Shown here in pieces: positions 27,111-40,978 of a DNA stretch of 64,000 nt. This DNA comes from Scylla paramamosain. Lineage: Eukaryota; Arthropoda; Malacostraca; Decapoda; Portunidae. Both the position numbers and the translations under genes were made by a program. The notes beneath the pieces are model-generated. The model was not told the DNA's origin. It saw only the letters and a list, made by a program, of their open reading frames with translations, and ran no database searches. Location: contig NC_087156.1 in the NCBI RefSeq assembly GCF_035594125.1, positions 12,234,806 to 12,298,805 on the forward strand, given 5' to 3'. The number at the start of each line of letters is the position of its first letter. Position 1 is the stretch's first letter.

Positions 27111-27391
27111 TCTGGATAAGGTCATGGCAAAGCGGCAGGCGACAGAGTGTTGTAATAAATGGCTCTAAATCCGAGTGGGGTCAAGTAATTAGTGGGGTGA
27201 CAAAGGGATTATTAGTATTAGGGCCGAAGTTGTTTGTAATATATGTCAATGACTTGGAGAGTGGAATTAGAAGTGTTGTTAGTAAATTTGCGGATGACAC
27301 GAGAGTATGTAGATTAATTAGGTCAGAATCGCATACCATCTCCTTGCTGGCAGATTTGGATAGGATGAACGAATGGACAGACAGATGGTAA
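27106..27391 (+). pseudogene. LINE copy 1: RT palm fragment with FADDT box
   Basis: The frame runs VIWIRSWQSGRRQSVVINGS, KSEWGQVISGVTKG, LLVLGPKLFVIYVNDLESG, FADDT (27287-27301) and DRMNEWTDRW. It ends at TAA 27389-27391, where related elements normally have a Gln codon before MQFN. Copy 2 has the same TAA. The two FADDT aspartates are kept, but the partner aspartate of motif A is lost with the upstream deletion, so no activity is possible. Confidence 0.82.
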
Positions 27392-28083
27392 ATGCAGTTT
27401 AATATCAACAAATGCAAAGTACTTAGCGTAAGTAGAAGAAACCCAGTAGTCACACAATGAACAACCAAGTTCTGGTAGGTTCAGGGTTAAAAAAAGATTT
27501 GAGGTTTAAAGTTAGCTCTGAACTCCGTCTAAGAAAGCAATGCAAAGAGGCCAGAAAAAAAGCAAATAGTGTATTATGATTCATTTTCAGGAATGCTAAA
27601 AGTAAACCTCCCGAAGTAATATTAAAGTTACATTTAGCGCTGGTCAGACTTCATCTAGACTACGCTGTCCTATTCTGGTCACCACATCACAGGAAGAATA
27701 AAGGTCTATTAGAATCACTTCAAAGGAGAATGACTAAAAGGATACAGGGGATGAGGAGTATTCCTTACGAAGCGAGATTCAAGCTATTAAATTTACATTC
27801 TTTAGAGAGACGTAGGTTAAGAGTGGACCTGATAGAAGTCTTTTAGTGGTATATGGGTTATAACAAGGGGAACATAATGAAAATTCTTAGAATCTGTAAC
27901 CATGATAGAACAAGAAAAATAGAACATCACGTGTTCAGGCTTGAGCCTGAAAACTTGATGTTCAAAAAGGAAATAGGAAGGAATTGGTTTTCAAATACAG
28001 TAGTAGATGATTGGAACGGACTTAGTAATCAAGCTCTTGGTGCTGAGGCATTTGGCAACTGGAAGAGAAAATTACACATTTAA
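27392..28083 (+). pseudogene. LINE copy 1: RT thumb and C-terminal region, disrupted
   Basis: It starts MQFNINKCKVLSVSRR. A 4-bp deletion relative to copy 2 near 27440 shifts the frame, and the reading resumes as KKDLRFKVSSELRLRKQC. TGA at 27577-27579 replaces a Gly codon, and TAG at 27844-27846 interrupts DLIEVF-WYMG. Conserved family blocks ALVRLHLDYAVLFWSPH and SLERRRLRVDLIEVF are clear. The C-terminus reads NWFSNTVVDDWNGLSNQA and ends at TAA 28081-28083. A short dyad (TTCAGGCT, TG, AGCCTGAA) lies near 27940 inside the coding remnant. Confidence 0.85.
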
Positions 28084-28190
28084 CGATGATAGGTGGAAAT
28101 ACGTAGGCATATTTCATACAAGTACTGCCACGTGTAGGCCAGATGTCTTCTTGCATATTTACTTATTTCTTATGTTCTTATGTTCTTATT
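28084..28190 (+). other. LINE copy 1: 3' untranslated tail with octamer repeat
   Basis: About 107 bp follow the stop codon. They finish in ACTTATTTCTTATG and three near-identical TTCTTATG octamers, the last ending in T. CR1-like elements characteristically end in short octamer repeats instead of poly(A), and this supports the clade call. Satellite resumes at ACCAAAAGTG. Copy 2 has the same tail at about 50841-50970. Confidence 0.8.
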
Positions 28191-31100
28191 ACCAAAAGTG
28201 TGTATTTTCAGTGTTTTTCAGCTATACCGTGAAAAATAAAATGCCAAAATGCATGCAAAGCACCCTAAATGAGGAAAAAAAGGGACATTACGAGAAACGT
28301 GCATTATAAGTGTTTTTGAGATTCTTAGATACCAAAACCCTGAAACTCATGAAAAACACTCTTAATTAAGAAACAGAACAACCTTACCAAGTGCGTGTAT
28401 TTTGAGTGTTTTTCACATTCTTGCTTACCAAAACCCCAAATTGCATACGAAACTAGCTTTATGTGGAAAGAAAAAAAAAAAGACATTTCAAGAAAAGTGT
28501 CTTTTGAGTGTTTTTGAGCGTATTAGGCAATAAATCACTAAAAAGCAGGGCAATCACATCACATGGGAATAAAACCAACTTTTACCAAGAACTTGCCTTT
28601 AAGTGTTTTTGAGCTCCTAACATACCAAAACACTAAAACGCATGCAAAACAACCTTTATGAAGAAACAGAATAACATTACCAAAAACATGTATTTTGAGT
28701 GTTTTTGATCATGTTACCTATAAAAACGCTTAAATACATGGAAATAACCCTATGTTTGGGAAACGAAAGGACATTACGAGAAACGTGTATTATGAATATT
28801 ATTAAATTCCTTAAGCACCAAAAACCTAAATTCCACAAAAAACACTCTTTATGGAGAAAAAAAAATTTCCTTTTTTTTTGTTATTCTTCTTCATAGGTGA
28901 CGAGATGTCAAAATTCTGGCAAAATTTAGGGAAATTATGTCGAAAAAAGAACATTATCAAAAAAAGTTAATTTTAGCTTTTTTTCGGACATTTATGTACC
29001 AAAACCTAAATTGCATGCAAAGCCACCTCTATAGGGAAATTAAACGACTTTACCAGAAACCTGTCTTTTGAGTGTTTTTCAGCATGTTAGGCACCAAAAC
29101 AATAAATAATATGGAAGTCACTCTGGGAATCCAAAACAAAATCACTTAACACTTGTCTTTTCAGTGTTTTACGTAAAAACACGTTAAAACGGACGCAAAC
29201 AAACCAATATGAAGAAATAGAATAACATTGCCAATAAGGTATATTTTGAGTGTTTTTGAGCCTGTTACCTACAAAAAACGCGAAAATGGATGCAAAGCAC
29301 TCTATATTGGGAAACAAAAGAACATTACGAGAAACCTGTATAATGAGTGTTTTATAGTTTCAAAACAAGGCAAAAGTTTCTTAGATACAAAAAACTGAAA
29401 CTCATGAATAACACTCTTGATTGAGATACAGAACAACCTTACCAAATGCGTGTATTTTGAGTGTTTTTCACATTCTTAGTTATCAAAACACGAAATTGCA
29501 TGCGAAACTAGGTTTATGTGCGGAAAAAAAAATATTGCCAGAAAATTTTTTTTTCAGTGTTTATGAGCGTGTTAGGCAATAAAGTACATAAAAGAAGGGC
29601 AATCACATTACATGTGAATAAAAAAAACTTTTACCAAGAACTTGCCGTTAAATATTTTTGAGCTCCTTACATACCAAAACGCTAAAACGAATGCAAAAAT
29701 TCCTTTATGGAGAAACACAATAACATTACAAAAAACATGTATTTTGAGTGTTTTTGGTCATGTTACCTATAAAAACGCTTAAATACATGCAAAGAGACCT
29801 ATGTTTCGGAAACGAAAGGACATTACGAGAAACGTGTATTATAAGTGTTTTTAAGTTACTTAAATACCAAAAAGCTAAAACTCACAAAGTAAAAATAAAA
29901 ATAAATAAAGAAAAGAAAAAAAAAAATTTTTTTTTTGTTATTCATCTTCAGAGGTACCGAGATGCCAAAATTCTGTTAAAATTCAGGGAAATTATGTGGA
30001 TAAAAGAACATTATCGAAAAAGTTAATTTTAGTTTCTTTTTTCGGAGTGCTATGTACCAAACCCTAAAGTGCATGCAAAGCCATCTATATGGGGAAATTA
30101 AACGACTTTACAAACTGTCTTTTGAGTGTTTTTCAGCATGTTACGCACCAAAACGATAAATAATATGGATGTCACTCTATATGGGAATCCAAAACAAAAT
30201 TACTGAAAACGTGTCTTTTCAGTGTTTTACGTAAAAAACGCTAAAACGGATGGAAACAGACCAATATGAAGAAATAAAATAACATTACCAAAAAGGTATA
30301 TTTTAAGTATTTTTGAGGTTGTGACCAACAAAAAAAAAAAAACGTGAAAATGGATGCAAAGCACTCTATATTGGGAAATAAAAAGACATTACGAGAAACG
30401 TGTATAATGAGTATTTTATAGTTTCACAAGAACCACGAAGCAAAAAAGGCAAAAAACTAGTGTATATGGAGAAGTTTCTTAGATACCAAAATGCTGAAAC
30501 TCCTGAATAACACTCTTAATTAAGAAACAGATTAACATTACTAAATGCGTGTATTTTTAGTGTTTTTCACATTCTTAGTTACTAGAACCCCAAATTGCAT
30601 GCGAAACTAGCTTTATGTGGGAAAAAAATGACATTACCAGAAAAGTATCTTTTAAAGGTTTTTGAGAGAGTTAGGCAATAAAGCACTAAAAAGGAGGGAA
30701 ATCACTTTACATGGGAATAAAACCAACTTTTAAGTGTTTTTTAACTCCTTATATACCAAAACGCTAAAACACATGCAAAACACCCTTTATGGAGAAACAG
30801 ATTAACATTACCAAAAACATTTATTTTGAGTGTTTTTGATCATGTTACCTCTAAAAACGCTTAAATACATGCAAAGAACCCAATGTCTGGGAAACGAAAG
30901 GACATTATGAGAAACGTGTATTATGTGTGTTTTTAAGTTCCATAAGTACCAAAAAGCTAAAACCTCTTTATAGAGAAAAAAAAAAAAAAAAAAGAAATAA
31001 TTAAAAAATAGAATTTTTTTTTTTTGTTATTCTTCTTTATAGGTACTGAGATGCCAAAATTCTGGCAAAATTCAGGGAAATTGTGTGTAAAAAGAACATT

Positions 31101-34100
31101 ATCGAAAAAGTTAATTTTAGTTTTTTTTTTCGGACTGTTATGTACCAAACCATGAAGTGCATGCAAAGCCAACTATATGGGGAAATTAAACGACTTTACG
31201 AGAAACCTGTCTTTTGTGGTTTTTTCTCTTTCTCTATTGGTTAACAAAAGGATGTTACGAGAAACGTGTATAATGAGTGTTTTATAGATTCTGAAGAATC
31301 ACAAGGCAAAAAACGCAAAAACTCATATATATGGAGAAGTTTCTTAGATACCAAAATGCTGAAACTCCTGAATAACACTCTAAATTGAGAAACAGAACAA
31401 CCTTACCAAATGCGTGTATTTTGAGTGTTTTTCACATTCTAAGTTACCAAAACCCCAAATTTTATGTGAAAGTAGCATTATGTGGGAAAAAAAATGACAT
31501 TACCAGAAAAGTGTCTTTTAAGTGTTTTTTTTTTTTTAGCATGATAGGCAATAAAGCACTAAAAAGCAGGACAATCACATTACATGGGAATAAAACCAAC
31601 TTTTACTAACAAATTGCCTTTAAGTGTTTTTGAGCTTCTTATATTCCAAAACGCTAAAACGAATGCAAAACACCCTTTTATGGAGAAAGAGAATAACATT
31701 ACCAAAAACATGTATTTTGAGTGTTTTTGATCATGTTACCTATAAAAACTCTTAAATACATGGAAAGAACCTTATGTTTGGGAAATTAAAGGGCATTTGA
31801 GAAACATGTATTACGAGTGTTTTTAAGTTCTTTAAGTACCATTTAGCTAAAACCCATAAATAACACTGTTTATAGAAATAATATAAATAAATGAATAAAA
31901 AGAAAGGAATTTATCTATTTTTTTTTTGTTATTCATCTTCATAGGTACCAAGATGCCAAAATTCTGGGAAAATTTAGGAAAATTATGTGAAAAAAGAAAA
32001 TTATGAAAAAAATTTAATTTTAGTTTTTTTTCGGACTCTTATGTACCAAACCCTATAGTGCATGCAAAGCTACCTATATGAGAAAATTAAACGACTTTAC
32101 GAGAAACCTGTCTTTTGAGTGTTTTTCAGCATGTTATGCACAAAAATGATATATAATATGGAAGTCACTCAATATGGGAATCCATCACAAAATTACTGAA
32201 AAAGTGTCTTTTCAGTGTTTTACGTAGAAAAACGCTAAAACAGATGCAAACCAACGAATATGAAGAAATAGAATAACATTACCAAAAAATGTATATTTTC
32301 AGTGTTTTTGAGCTTCTTATCTACAAAAAAACGCGAAAATTTACAGAAAGCACTCTATATTGAGATGCAAAAGGACATTACGAGAAACTTGCATGATGAG
32401 TGTTCCATAGTTTCACAAGAACCACAAGGCAAAAAACGCAAAAACTCGTGTATATGGATAAGTTTCTTAGATACCAAAATTGTGAAACTGAGGAATAACA
32501 CTCTTAATTGAGAATACAGAACAACCTTACGATATGCGTGTATTTTAACTGTTTTTCACACTTTTAGTTACCAAAACCCCAAATTGCATGAAAAAACTAG
32601 CTTTATGTGGTAAAAAAAATGACTTTACCAGAAAAGTGTGTTTTAAGTGTTTTTGAGCGTGTTAGGCAATAAAGCACTAAAAAGGAGGGCAATCACATTA
32701 CATGGGAATAAAACCATCTTTTACCAAGAACTGCCGTTTAATTGTTTTTCATCTCCTTATATACCAAAACGCTAAAACGCATGAAAAACATCCTTTATGG
32801 AGAAACAGATTAACATTACCAAAAACATGTATTTTGAGAGTTTTTGATCATGTTACGTCTAATAACGCTTTAATAAATGCAAAATACCCTATGTCTGGGA
32901 AATGAAAAGACATTAGGAGAAACGTGTATTATGAGTCTTTTTAAGTTCTATAAATACTAAAAAGCTAAAACCTCTTTATAGAGAAGAAAAAAAGTAAATA
33001 AATAAATAGGATTTTTTTTGTTATATTTTTTCATAGGTACGGAGATCACAAAATTCTGGCAAAATTCAAGGAAATTATATGAAAAAAGAACATCATCAAA
33101 AAAGTTAATTTTAGCTTTTTTTTCGGACTGTTATGCACAAAACCCTAAAGTGCATGCAAAGCCAACTATATGGGGAAATTAAACGACTTTACGAGAAACC
33201 TGTGTTTCTAGAGTTTTTCAGCATGTTAATCACCAAAATAATTAACAATATGGAATTCATTGTATTTGGGAATCCAAAACAAATTACTGAAAACGTGTCC
33301 TTTCCGTGTTTTAAGTAGAAAAATGCTAAAACGGATGCAAACCAGCCAACATGAAAAAATAGAATAAGATTACCAAAAAGGTATATTTTGAGTATTTTTG
33401 AGCTTTTTACAAAAAAAAAAAAAAAAACGCGAAAATGGATGGAAAGCTCTCTATATTGGTTAACAAAAGAACATAACGAGAAACGTTTATGATGAGTGTT
33501 TTATAGATTCTCAAGAAGCACAAGGCAAAAAACGCAAAAAGTCGTATAAATGGAGAATTTTCTTAGATACCAAAATGGTGAAACTCCTGAATAACACTAT
33601 TAATTGAGAAACAGAACAACCTTACCAAATGCGTGTATTATGAGTGTTTTTCACATTCTTTTCACCAAAACCCCAAATTGCATGTGAAAGTAGCTTTATG
33701 TGGGAAAAAAAATGACACTACCAGAAAAGTGTCTTTTAATTTTTTTTTTTTTTTTTTAGTATAATAGGCAATAAAGCACTAAAAAGCAGGGCAATCACAT
33801 TACAAGAGAATAAAATCAATTTTTACCAAGTGTTTTTTCTAAGTGTTTTTGAGATCCTGATATACCAAAACGCTAAAACGCTTGCAAAACACCCTTTCTT
33901 TAGAAACAGAATAACATTACTAAAAACATGTATTTTGAGTGTTTTTGATCATGTTACCTATAAAAACGCTTAAATACATGCAAAGAATCTTATGTTTGGG
34001 AAACGAAAGGACATTTCAAGAAACGTGTATTATGAGTGTTTTTAAGTTCTTTAAGTACCAAAAAGCTAAAACCCACAAATAACACTCTTTATAGAGAAAA

Positions 34101-34569
34101 AAAAAATTAATTAAAAAAATAGGATTTTTTTTTTTATTCATCTTCATAGGTACCGAGATGCTAAAATTCTGCCAAAATTCAGGGAAATTATATAAAAAAA
34201 GATCATTATGAAAAAGAGTTAATTTTAGCTTTTTTTTCGGACTGTTATGTACCAAACCCTAAAGTGCATGCAAAGATACCTATATGGGGAAATTAAACGA
34301 TCTTACTAGAAACCTGTCTTTTGTGTTTTTTTTCAGCATGTTAGGCACCAAAACGATAAATAATATGGAAGTCACTAAATGTAGGAATCCATCACAAAAT
34401 TACTAAAAAGTGTCTTTTCAGTGTTTTACGTAAAAAAAAAAACGCTAAATCGGATGCAAAGCAACGAATATGGAGAAATAGAATAACATTAACAAAAAGG
34501 TATATTTTTAGTGTTTTTGAGCTTCTTACCTTCAAAAAACGCGAAAATGGATGGAAAGCACTCTATATT

Positions 34570-37500
34570 GGGATAGAAAAGGACATTACGAGAAACGTGT
34601 ACAATGAGTGTTTTATAGTTTCACAACAGCCAAAAGGAAAAAATCGCAAAACTCGGTGTATATGGAGAAGTTTCTTAGATATCAAAATGCTAAAACTCAG
34701 AAATAACACTCTTAATTAAGAATACAGAAAAACCTTACCAAATGCATGTATTTTGAGTGCTTTTCACATTCTTAGTTACCAAAACCAAAAATTGCATGCG
34801 AAACTAGCTTTATGTGGGAAAAAAATGACATTACCAAAAAAGTGTCTTTTGTGTGTTTTTGAGCGTGATAGGCACTAAAGCACTAAAAAGGAGGGCAATC
34901 ACATTATATGGGAATAAAACCAACTTTTACCAAGAACCTGCCTTTACGTGTTTTTGAGCTTCTTACATATTAAAACGCTAAAACGCTTGCAAAACACCCT
35001 TTATGGAGAAACAGAATAACATTACCAGAAACATGTATTTTGAGTGTTTTTGATCATGTTACCTATAAAAATGCCTAAATACATGCAAAGAACCCTATGT
35101 TTGGAAAATGAAAGGACATTACGAAAATCGTGTATTATAAGTGTTTTTAAGTTCCTTAAGTATCAAAAAGCTAAAACCCAGAAATAACACTTTATAGAGA
35201 GAAAAAAAAATTGTTATTCATCTTCATAGGTACCGAGATGCCAAAATTCTGGCAAAATTCATGGAAATAAAAAAAAAATTATTATAAAAAATAGTTTTAG
35301 CTTTTTTCTGGAGTTATGTACAAACTCTGAAGTACATGCTAATCCACCTATATGGGGAAATTACACGACTCTACCAGAAACCTGTGTTTTGAGTGTTTTT
35401 CAGCAATCTGAACAATTTTACTTAAAATGCGTCTTTTCAGTGATTTACGTAGAAAAACGCTAAAACGGATGCAAACCAACCAATATAAAGAAATAGAATA
35501 ATATTACCAAAAAGATATATTTTGATGTGTTTTTGAGCTTGTTACCTAGAAAAAATGCAAAAATGGATGGAAAGCACTTTATATTGGCAAAGAAGAGGAC
35601 ATTACGAGAAACGTGTATGAGTGTTTTATAGTTTGACAAGAACCACAAGGTAAAATACTCAAAATCTCGTGTACATAAAGAAGTTTCTTACATACCAAAA
35701 AGATGAAACTCATTCATAACACTTTTAATTTTGAAACAGAAAGACCTTACCAAATGTGTGTATTAGAAAATGCCAAAATGCTAAAACTCATGAATAACAC
35801 TTTTAATTAAGAAATAGAACAACCTTACTAAATGGCTGTGTTTTTTTTTTTTTTCACTTTCTTAGTTACCAAAACCCCAAATTCCATGCAAAGCTAGCTT
35901 TATGTGGAAAAAAAAAAAAAGATATTACCAGAAAAGTGTCTTTTATGTTTTTTTCAGCGTGTTAGGCAATAAAGCACTAAAAAGTAGGGGAATCACATTA
36001 CATGGGAATAATAACAACTTTTACCAAGAACTTGCCTTTAAGTGTTTTTGAGATAATTACATACGAAAACGCAAAAACGCATGCAAAACACCTTTTATGG
36101 AGCAAGAGAATAAACTTACCAAAAACATATATTTTGAGTGTTTTTGATCATATTATCTATAAAAACAGTGAAATACATGCAAAAAACCTTATATTTAAGA
36201 AACGAAAGGACATTACGAGAAATGTGCATTATAAGTATTTTTAAGTTCCTTAAGTAAAAGCTAAAACCCACAAATAACACTCTTTATTTATTTATTTTTT
36301 TGTTATTCATCTTCATAGGTACCAAGATGCCAAAATTCTGGGAATATTCAGGGCTATTATATGTTAAAACAAAAATTATCAAAAAAGTAAATTTTAGCTT
36401 TTTTTCGGACTGTTATGTACCAAACCATAAAGTGCATCCAAAGACTCCTATATGAGGAAATTAAACGACCTTACCAGAAATCTGTTTTTTGAGTGTTTTT
36501 CGGTATGTTAGGCACCAAAACTATAAATAATAAGGAACTCACTCTATATGAGAATCCAAAACAAAATTGCTGAAAACGTGTTTTTTCTTTGTTTTACGTA
36601 GAAAAACGCTAAAACGGATGCAAACCTACCAATATCAAGAAATAGAAAAACATTACCAAAAAGGTATATTTTGAGTGTTTTTGAGCTTCTTACCTACAAA
36701 AAACGCGAAAATTGATGCAAAGCACTCTATATTAGAAAAAAAAGGACTTTGCAAGAAAAGTGTATAATGAGTTTTTATAGTTCAAAAGAACCAAAAAGCA
36801 AAAGACACAAAAACTTGTGTATATGGAGAAGGTTCCTAGATACAAAAAATGCTGAAACTTATGAATAACATTCTTAATTGAGAAACAGAACAACCTTACT
36901 AAATGCGTGTATTTTGAGTGCTTTTCACATTCTTAGTTACCAAAACCCCAAATTGGATGCGAAACCACCTTTATGTGAGAAGAAAAGACATTACCAGAAA
37001 AGTGTCTTTTAAGTGTTTTTGAGCGTGATAGGCAATAAAGCACTAAAAAGCAGGGCAATCATATTACATTGGAATAACACCAATTTATACCAAAAACTTG
37101 CCTTTAAGTGTTTTTGAGGCCTTTATAAACCAAACCGCTAAAACGCATACAAAAACAAACTTTACGGAGAAACAGAACAACATTACCAAAAACATGTATT
37201 TTGAGTGTTTTTGATATTGTTATCTATAAAAACGTTTAATTACATGCAAAGAACATTATGTTTGGGAAACAAAAGGATATTACGAGAAACATGTATTATG
37301 AATGTTTTTTAAGTTCCTTAAGTACCAAAAAGCTAAAACCCACAAATAACACTCTTTATGTAGAAAATAAAAAACAAAAATATAAAAAAATGGGATTTTT
37401 TTTTTGTTATTCATATTCATAGGTACCGAGATGCCAAAATTCTGGGAAAATTCAGGGCAATCCTATGATAAAAAGAATTTTATCAAATAAGTTAATTTTC

Positions 37501-39015
37501 GTTTTTTTTTTTTCGGATTGTTATGTACCAAACCTTAAAGTGTATGCAAAGACTCCTATATGAGGAAATTAAACGACCTTACCAGAAATATGTGTTTTGA
37601 GTGTTTTTTTTTAGCATGTTAGGCACCAAAACGATAAATAATAAGGAACTCACTCTATATGGGAATCCAAAAAAAAGCTACTGAAAACGTGTCCTCTCAG
37701 TGTTTTACGTAGAAAAACGCTAAAACGGTTGTAAAGCAACCAATATCAAGAAAAAGAAAAACGTTACTAAAAAGGTATATTTTGAGTGTTTTTGAGCATG
37801 TTACATACAAAAAACGCGAAAATTGATGCAAAGCACTCTATATTGGGAAACAAATGGACATTGCAAGAAAAGTGTATAATGAGTGTTTTATAGTTCAAAA
37901 GAACCACAAGGCAAAAAATGCAAAATCTTGTGTATATGGAGAGGTTTCCTAGATACAAAAAAATGCTAAAACTCATGTATAACACTCCTAATTGAGAAAT
38001 AGAACAGCCTTAATAAATGCGTGTATTTTGAGTGCTTTTCACATTCTTAGCAAAACCCCAAATTGCATGCGAAAATAGATTTGTGGGAAAAAAAAAGACT
38101 TTACCAGAAAAATGTCTTTAGAGTGTTTTTGAGCGTGATAGAAAATAGAGCACTAAAAAGGAGGGCAATCACATTACATTTAAGGAAAACGAATTTTTAC
38201 CAAGAACTTGCATGGATGTGTTTTTGAGCTCCTTATATACCAAAACACTAAAACGCATGCAAAACACTCTTTATGGTGAAACAGAATAACTACGAAAAAC
38301 ATGTATTTTGAGTGTTTTTGATCATTTTACCAATAAAAACGCTTAAATAAATGCAAAGAACACTCTTTTTCGGAAACGAAAGGAGATTACGAGAAACGAG
38401 TATTATGAGTGTTTTTAAGTTCATTAATTACCAAAAAGCTAAAAGCCACAAATAACACTCTTTATTCAGAAACAATAAATAAATAAAAAAAACAATTTTT
38501 TTTCTTTCTTATTCATCTTCGCAGGTACCGAAATGCCAAAATTCGGGGAAATTTCAGGAAATTATGTTAAATAACATTATCAAAAAAGTTAAATTTAGCT
38601 TTTTTTTTTAACTGTTATGTACCAAACCCCTAAAGTGCGTGCAAAGCCACCTATATGGGGAAATTATACGACTTTGCCAGAAAACGGTCATATGAGTGTT
38701 TTTCAGCATGTTAGGAACAAACACGATAAATAACATGGAAGTCAATCTATATGGAAATCCAAAACAAAATTATTAATAACGTGTCTTTTCGGTGTTTTAC
38801 GTAGAAAAACACTAAAACGAATGTAAACCAACCAATATGAAGAAATAAAATAACATTACCAAAAAGGTATATTTTAAGTGTTTTTGAAATTTTTACCTAC
38901 AAAAAACGCAAAAATGGATGGAAGCAAAAGGACATTACGAGAAACGTGTATAATGAGTGTTTTATAGTTTCACAAGAACTACAAGGCAAAAAACGCAAAA
39001 ACTCGTGTATATTGA
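34570..39015 (-). repeat. 4.45-kb block present only in the left arm
   Basis: Mirror coordinates jump at this block: 34560 pairs with 44490 (sum about 79045), but 39030 pairs with 44480 (sum about 83510). The right arm therefore joins AATGTAAGAAAC directly to AGTGCTTTCCATCC at about 44486. The block holds about four HORs, including a type I block at 36300-38100. It resembles, in inverse, parts of about 6750-11000 (for example the CAGCAATCTGAACAATTTTA region against GTAATATTGTTGAAATTGCT near 10215). A deletion in the right arm is simpler than an insertion here. Confidence 0.75.
36300..38100 (-). repeat. Type I HOR block in reverse
   Basis: Reversed type I markers are present: AAGGAACTCACTCTATATG, TAGTTCAAAAGAACCA and CCAATATCAAGAAATAG. 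The block is flanked by type II HORs on both sides. It corresponds to the forward block at about 7790-9480. It has no equivalent in the right arm, because it lies within the 4.45-kb segment missing there. Confidence 0.65.
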
Positions 39016-40664
39016 GAAGTTTCTTATATTCCAAAATGCTGTAACTCTGGAACAACACTCTTAATTGAGAAACAGAACAAACTTACTAAATGCGTGTATT
39101 TTGAGTGCTTTTCACATCCTTAGTTACCAAAACCCAAAATTGCATGCGAAACCAGCTTTTTGTGGGAAAAAAATTGACATTACCAGAAAAATGTCTTTTG
39201 AGTTTTTTGAGCGTGTTAGGCAATAAAGCACTAAAAAGCAGGGCAATCACATTACATTGGAATAAAACCATTTTTAACAAAAACTTGCCTTTAAGTGTAT
39301 TTGAGCTCCTTATATACCAAAACACTAAAATGCATGCAAAATACACTTGATGGTGAAACAGAATAATATTACCAAAAACATGTACTTTGAGTGTTTTAAC
39401 TCATGTTACCAATAAAAACGCTTAAATATATGCAAAGAACCGTATTTTTGGGAAATGAATGGACATTACGAGAAACGTGTATTATGAGTGTTTTTAAGTT
39501 CATTAACTACGAAAAAGCTAAAAGCCACAAATTACACTCTTTATTGAGAAAAAAAAAAGTAAATAAATAAAAAAAATACGATTTTTTTCTCATTCTTATT
39601 CATCTTCACAGGTAACGAGGTGCCAAAATTCGGGCAAAGTTCAGGAAATTATATGAAATAAAAACATTATCAAAAAAGTTAAATTTAGCTTTTTTTTCGG
39701 ACTGTTATGTACCAAACCCCTAAAGTGCATGCAAAGCCACCTATATTTGGAAATTAAACGTGTTTGCCGGAAAACTGTCTTATGAAAGTTTTTCTGCATG
39801 TTAGGAACCAACATGATAAAACCCAAGGAAGTCAATCTATATGAGAATCCAAAACAAAATTACTGAAAACGTGTCTTTTCGGTGTTTTACGTATAAAACG
39901 CTAAAACGGATGCAAACTAACCAAAATGAAGAAATACAATAACATTACCAAAAAGGTATATTTTGAGTGTTTTTGAAATTGTTACCTATGAAAAACGCGA
40001 AAATGGATGGATAGCACTCTTTATTGGGAAGCGAAAGGCACCAAAAAGCATGTTAGGCACCAAAACGATAAATAATATGAAAGTCACTCTATATGGAAAT
40101 CCTAAACAAAATTATTGGAAACGTGTCTTTTAAACAATTTACGTAGAAAAACGCTAAAACGGAGGCAAACCAACCAATATGAAGGAATATAATAACATTA
40201 CAAAAACAGTATATTTTGTGTGTTTTTGAGCTTGTTACATAAAAAGAAACTCGAAAATGGATGCAAAGCACTCTATATAAGGAAAAAAAAGGACATAATG
40301 AGAAACATGTATAATGAGAGTTTTATAGTTCACCAGAATCACAAGGCAAAAAACGCAAAAACTCAACTGTATGGAGAAGTTTCTAAGATAATAAAATACT
40401 GAAACTCATGAATAACACTCTTAATCAAGAAACAGAACAATCTTACTAAATGCGTGTATTTTGAGTGTTTTTTTTACATTCTTATTTACCAAAACCCCAA
40501 ATTCCATGCAAAACTAGCTTTATGTGGGAAAAAAATGACATTACCAGAAAAGTGTCTTTGAGTGTTTTTGAGCGTGTTAGGCAATAAAGCATTAAAAAGC
40601 AGGGCAATCACATTACATGGGAATAAAACCAACTTTTAGGAAGAACTTTCCTTTTAGTGTTTTT

Positions 40665-40978
40665 GACACGCATTTAGTAAGGTTGCTCAGTTTCTCAATT
40701 AAGAGTGTTATTCATAAGATTCATCATTTACACGACTTTTTGCGTTTTTTGCCTTGTGGATTTTTTGAATTATAAAACATTCATGATACATTTTTCTCGC
40801 AATGTTTTCTACGTAAAACACTGAGAAGACACGTTTTCAGTAATATTCTTTTGGATTCCCATATAGAGTGAGTTCCTTATTATTTATCGTTTTGATGCCT
40901 AACATACTGAAAAATAATCAAAAGACAGATTTCTGGTAACGTCTTTAATTTCCTCATATGGGAGGCTTTGCCTTTTAA
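40665..40978 (+). repeat. Micro-inverted type I segment, left arm copy
   Basis: Monomer orientation flips to forward at GACACGCATTTAGTAAGG and back at GGGAGGCTTTGC/CTTTTAAGTG. It is the mirror image of 42534-42845 and shares with it an internal deletion fusing CGCAATGT to TTTCTACGTAAAACACTGAG. The longer version at about 4948-5399 lacks that deletion. Its inner end marks the left boundary of the palindrome spacer. Confidence 0.8.

Larger units (their letters stand above)
26553..28190 (+). mobile_element. LINE copy 1: 5'-truncated, internally deleted CR1/jockey-like element
   Basis: A non-satellite insert of about 1.64 kb has conceptual translations typical of jockey-superfamily (CR1/L2-like) non-LTR reverse transcriptases. 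In order: the post-endonuclease linker with PKWM at 26619-26630, NEYFLTVFAQEN near 26904, SPGPDEIY at 27049-27072, then an abrupt jump near 27105 to VIWIRSW and VVINGSKSEWGQVISG, the catalytic FADDT box at 27287-27301, and the thumb and C-terminal region to 28083. It ends with three TTCTTATG-type octamers at 28167-28190. The endonuclease and the central palm, including the motif A aspartate, are missing. Several stops and frameshifts make it dead. I see no clear target-site duplication. The 5' edge is good to a few bases. Confidence 0.88.
28191..40664 (-). repeat. Reverse satellite array, inner left arm
   Basis: Reversed monomers in clear HOR order. About 28300-34560 is block X followed by further type II HORs, mirror-paired with 44490-50400. 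About 34570-39015 has no partner in the right arm. About 39020-40660 pairs with 42850-44480. Long T-tracts follow the HOR positions near 31530, 33400 and 33740. A shortened AAGGCAAAAGTTTCTTAG junction near 29365 pairs with 49790. Open frames here are mirror images of those in the right arm and have no coding character. Confidence 0.9.
14879..40978 (-). repeat. Left arm of giant palindrome
   Basis: About 26.1 kb whose monomers run opposite to those of the right arm (42534 to about 62420). Landmarks pair in mirror order. Examples: orientation switch 40978 with 42534; micro-inversion end 40665 with 42845; LINE 3' ends 28190 with 50841; LINE 5' ends 26553 with 52513; the deletion junction at AGAGAGCACAAA 18455 with 59045; monomer 15310 with 62150. 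Coordinate sums change in steps (83510, then about 79040, then about 77480), each explained by an indel in one arm. The arms are diverged, so this is not a perfect inverted copy. Confidence 0.88.

Noticed and set aside
27181..27468. 95-codon minus-strand frame within LINE copy 1, and similar plus-strand frames over LINE copy 2 (51623-51859, 51909-52302)
   Set aside because: These are antisense shadows of the reverse transcriptase remnant.
26530..28205. Target-site duplication flanking the LINE
   Set aside because: 5' flank GCGAAATAA and 3' flank TTACCAAAAG share no repeat longer than a few bases. The insertion may have had none, or it has decayed.
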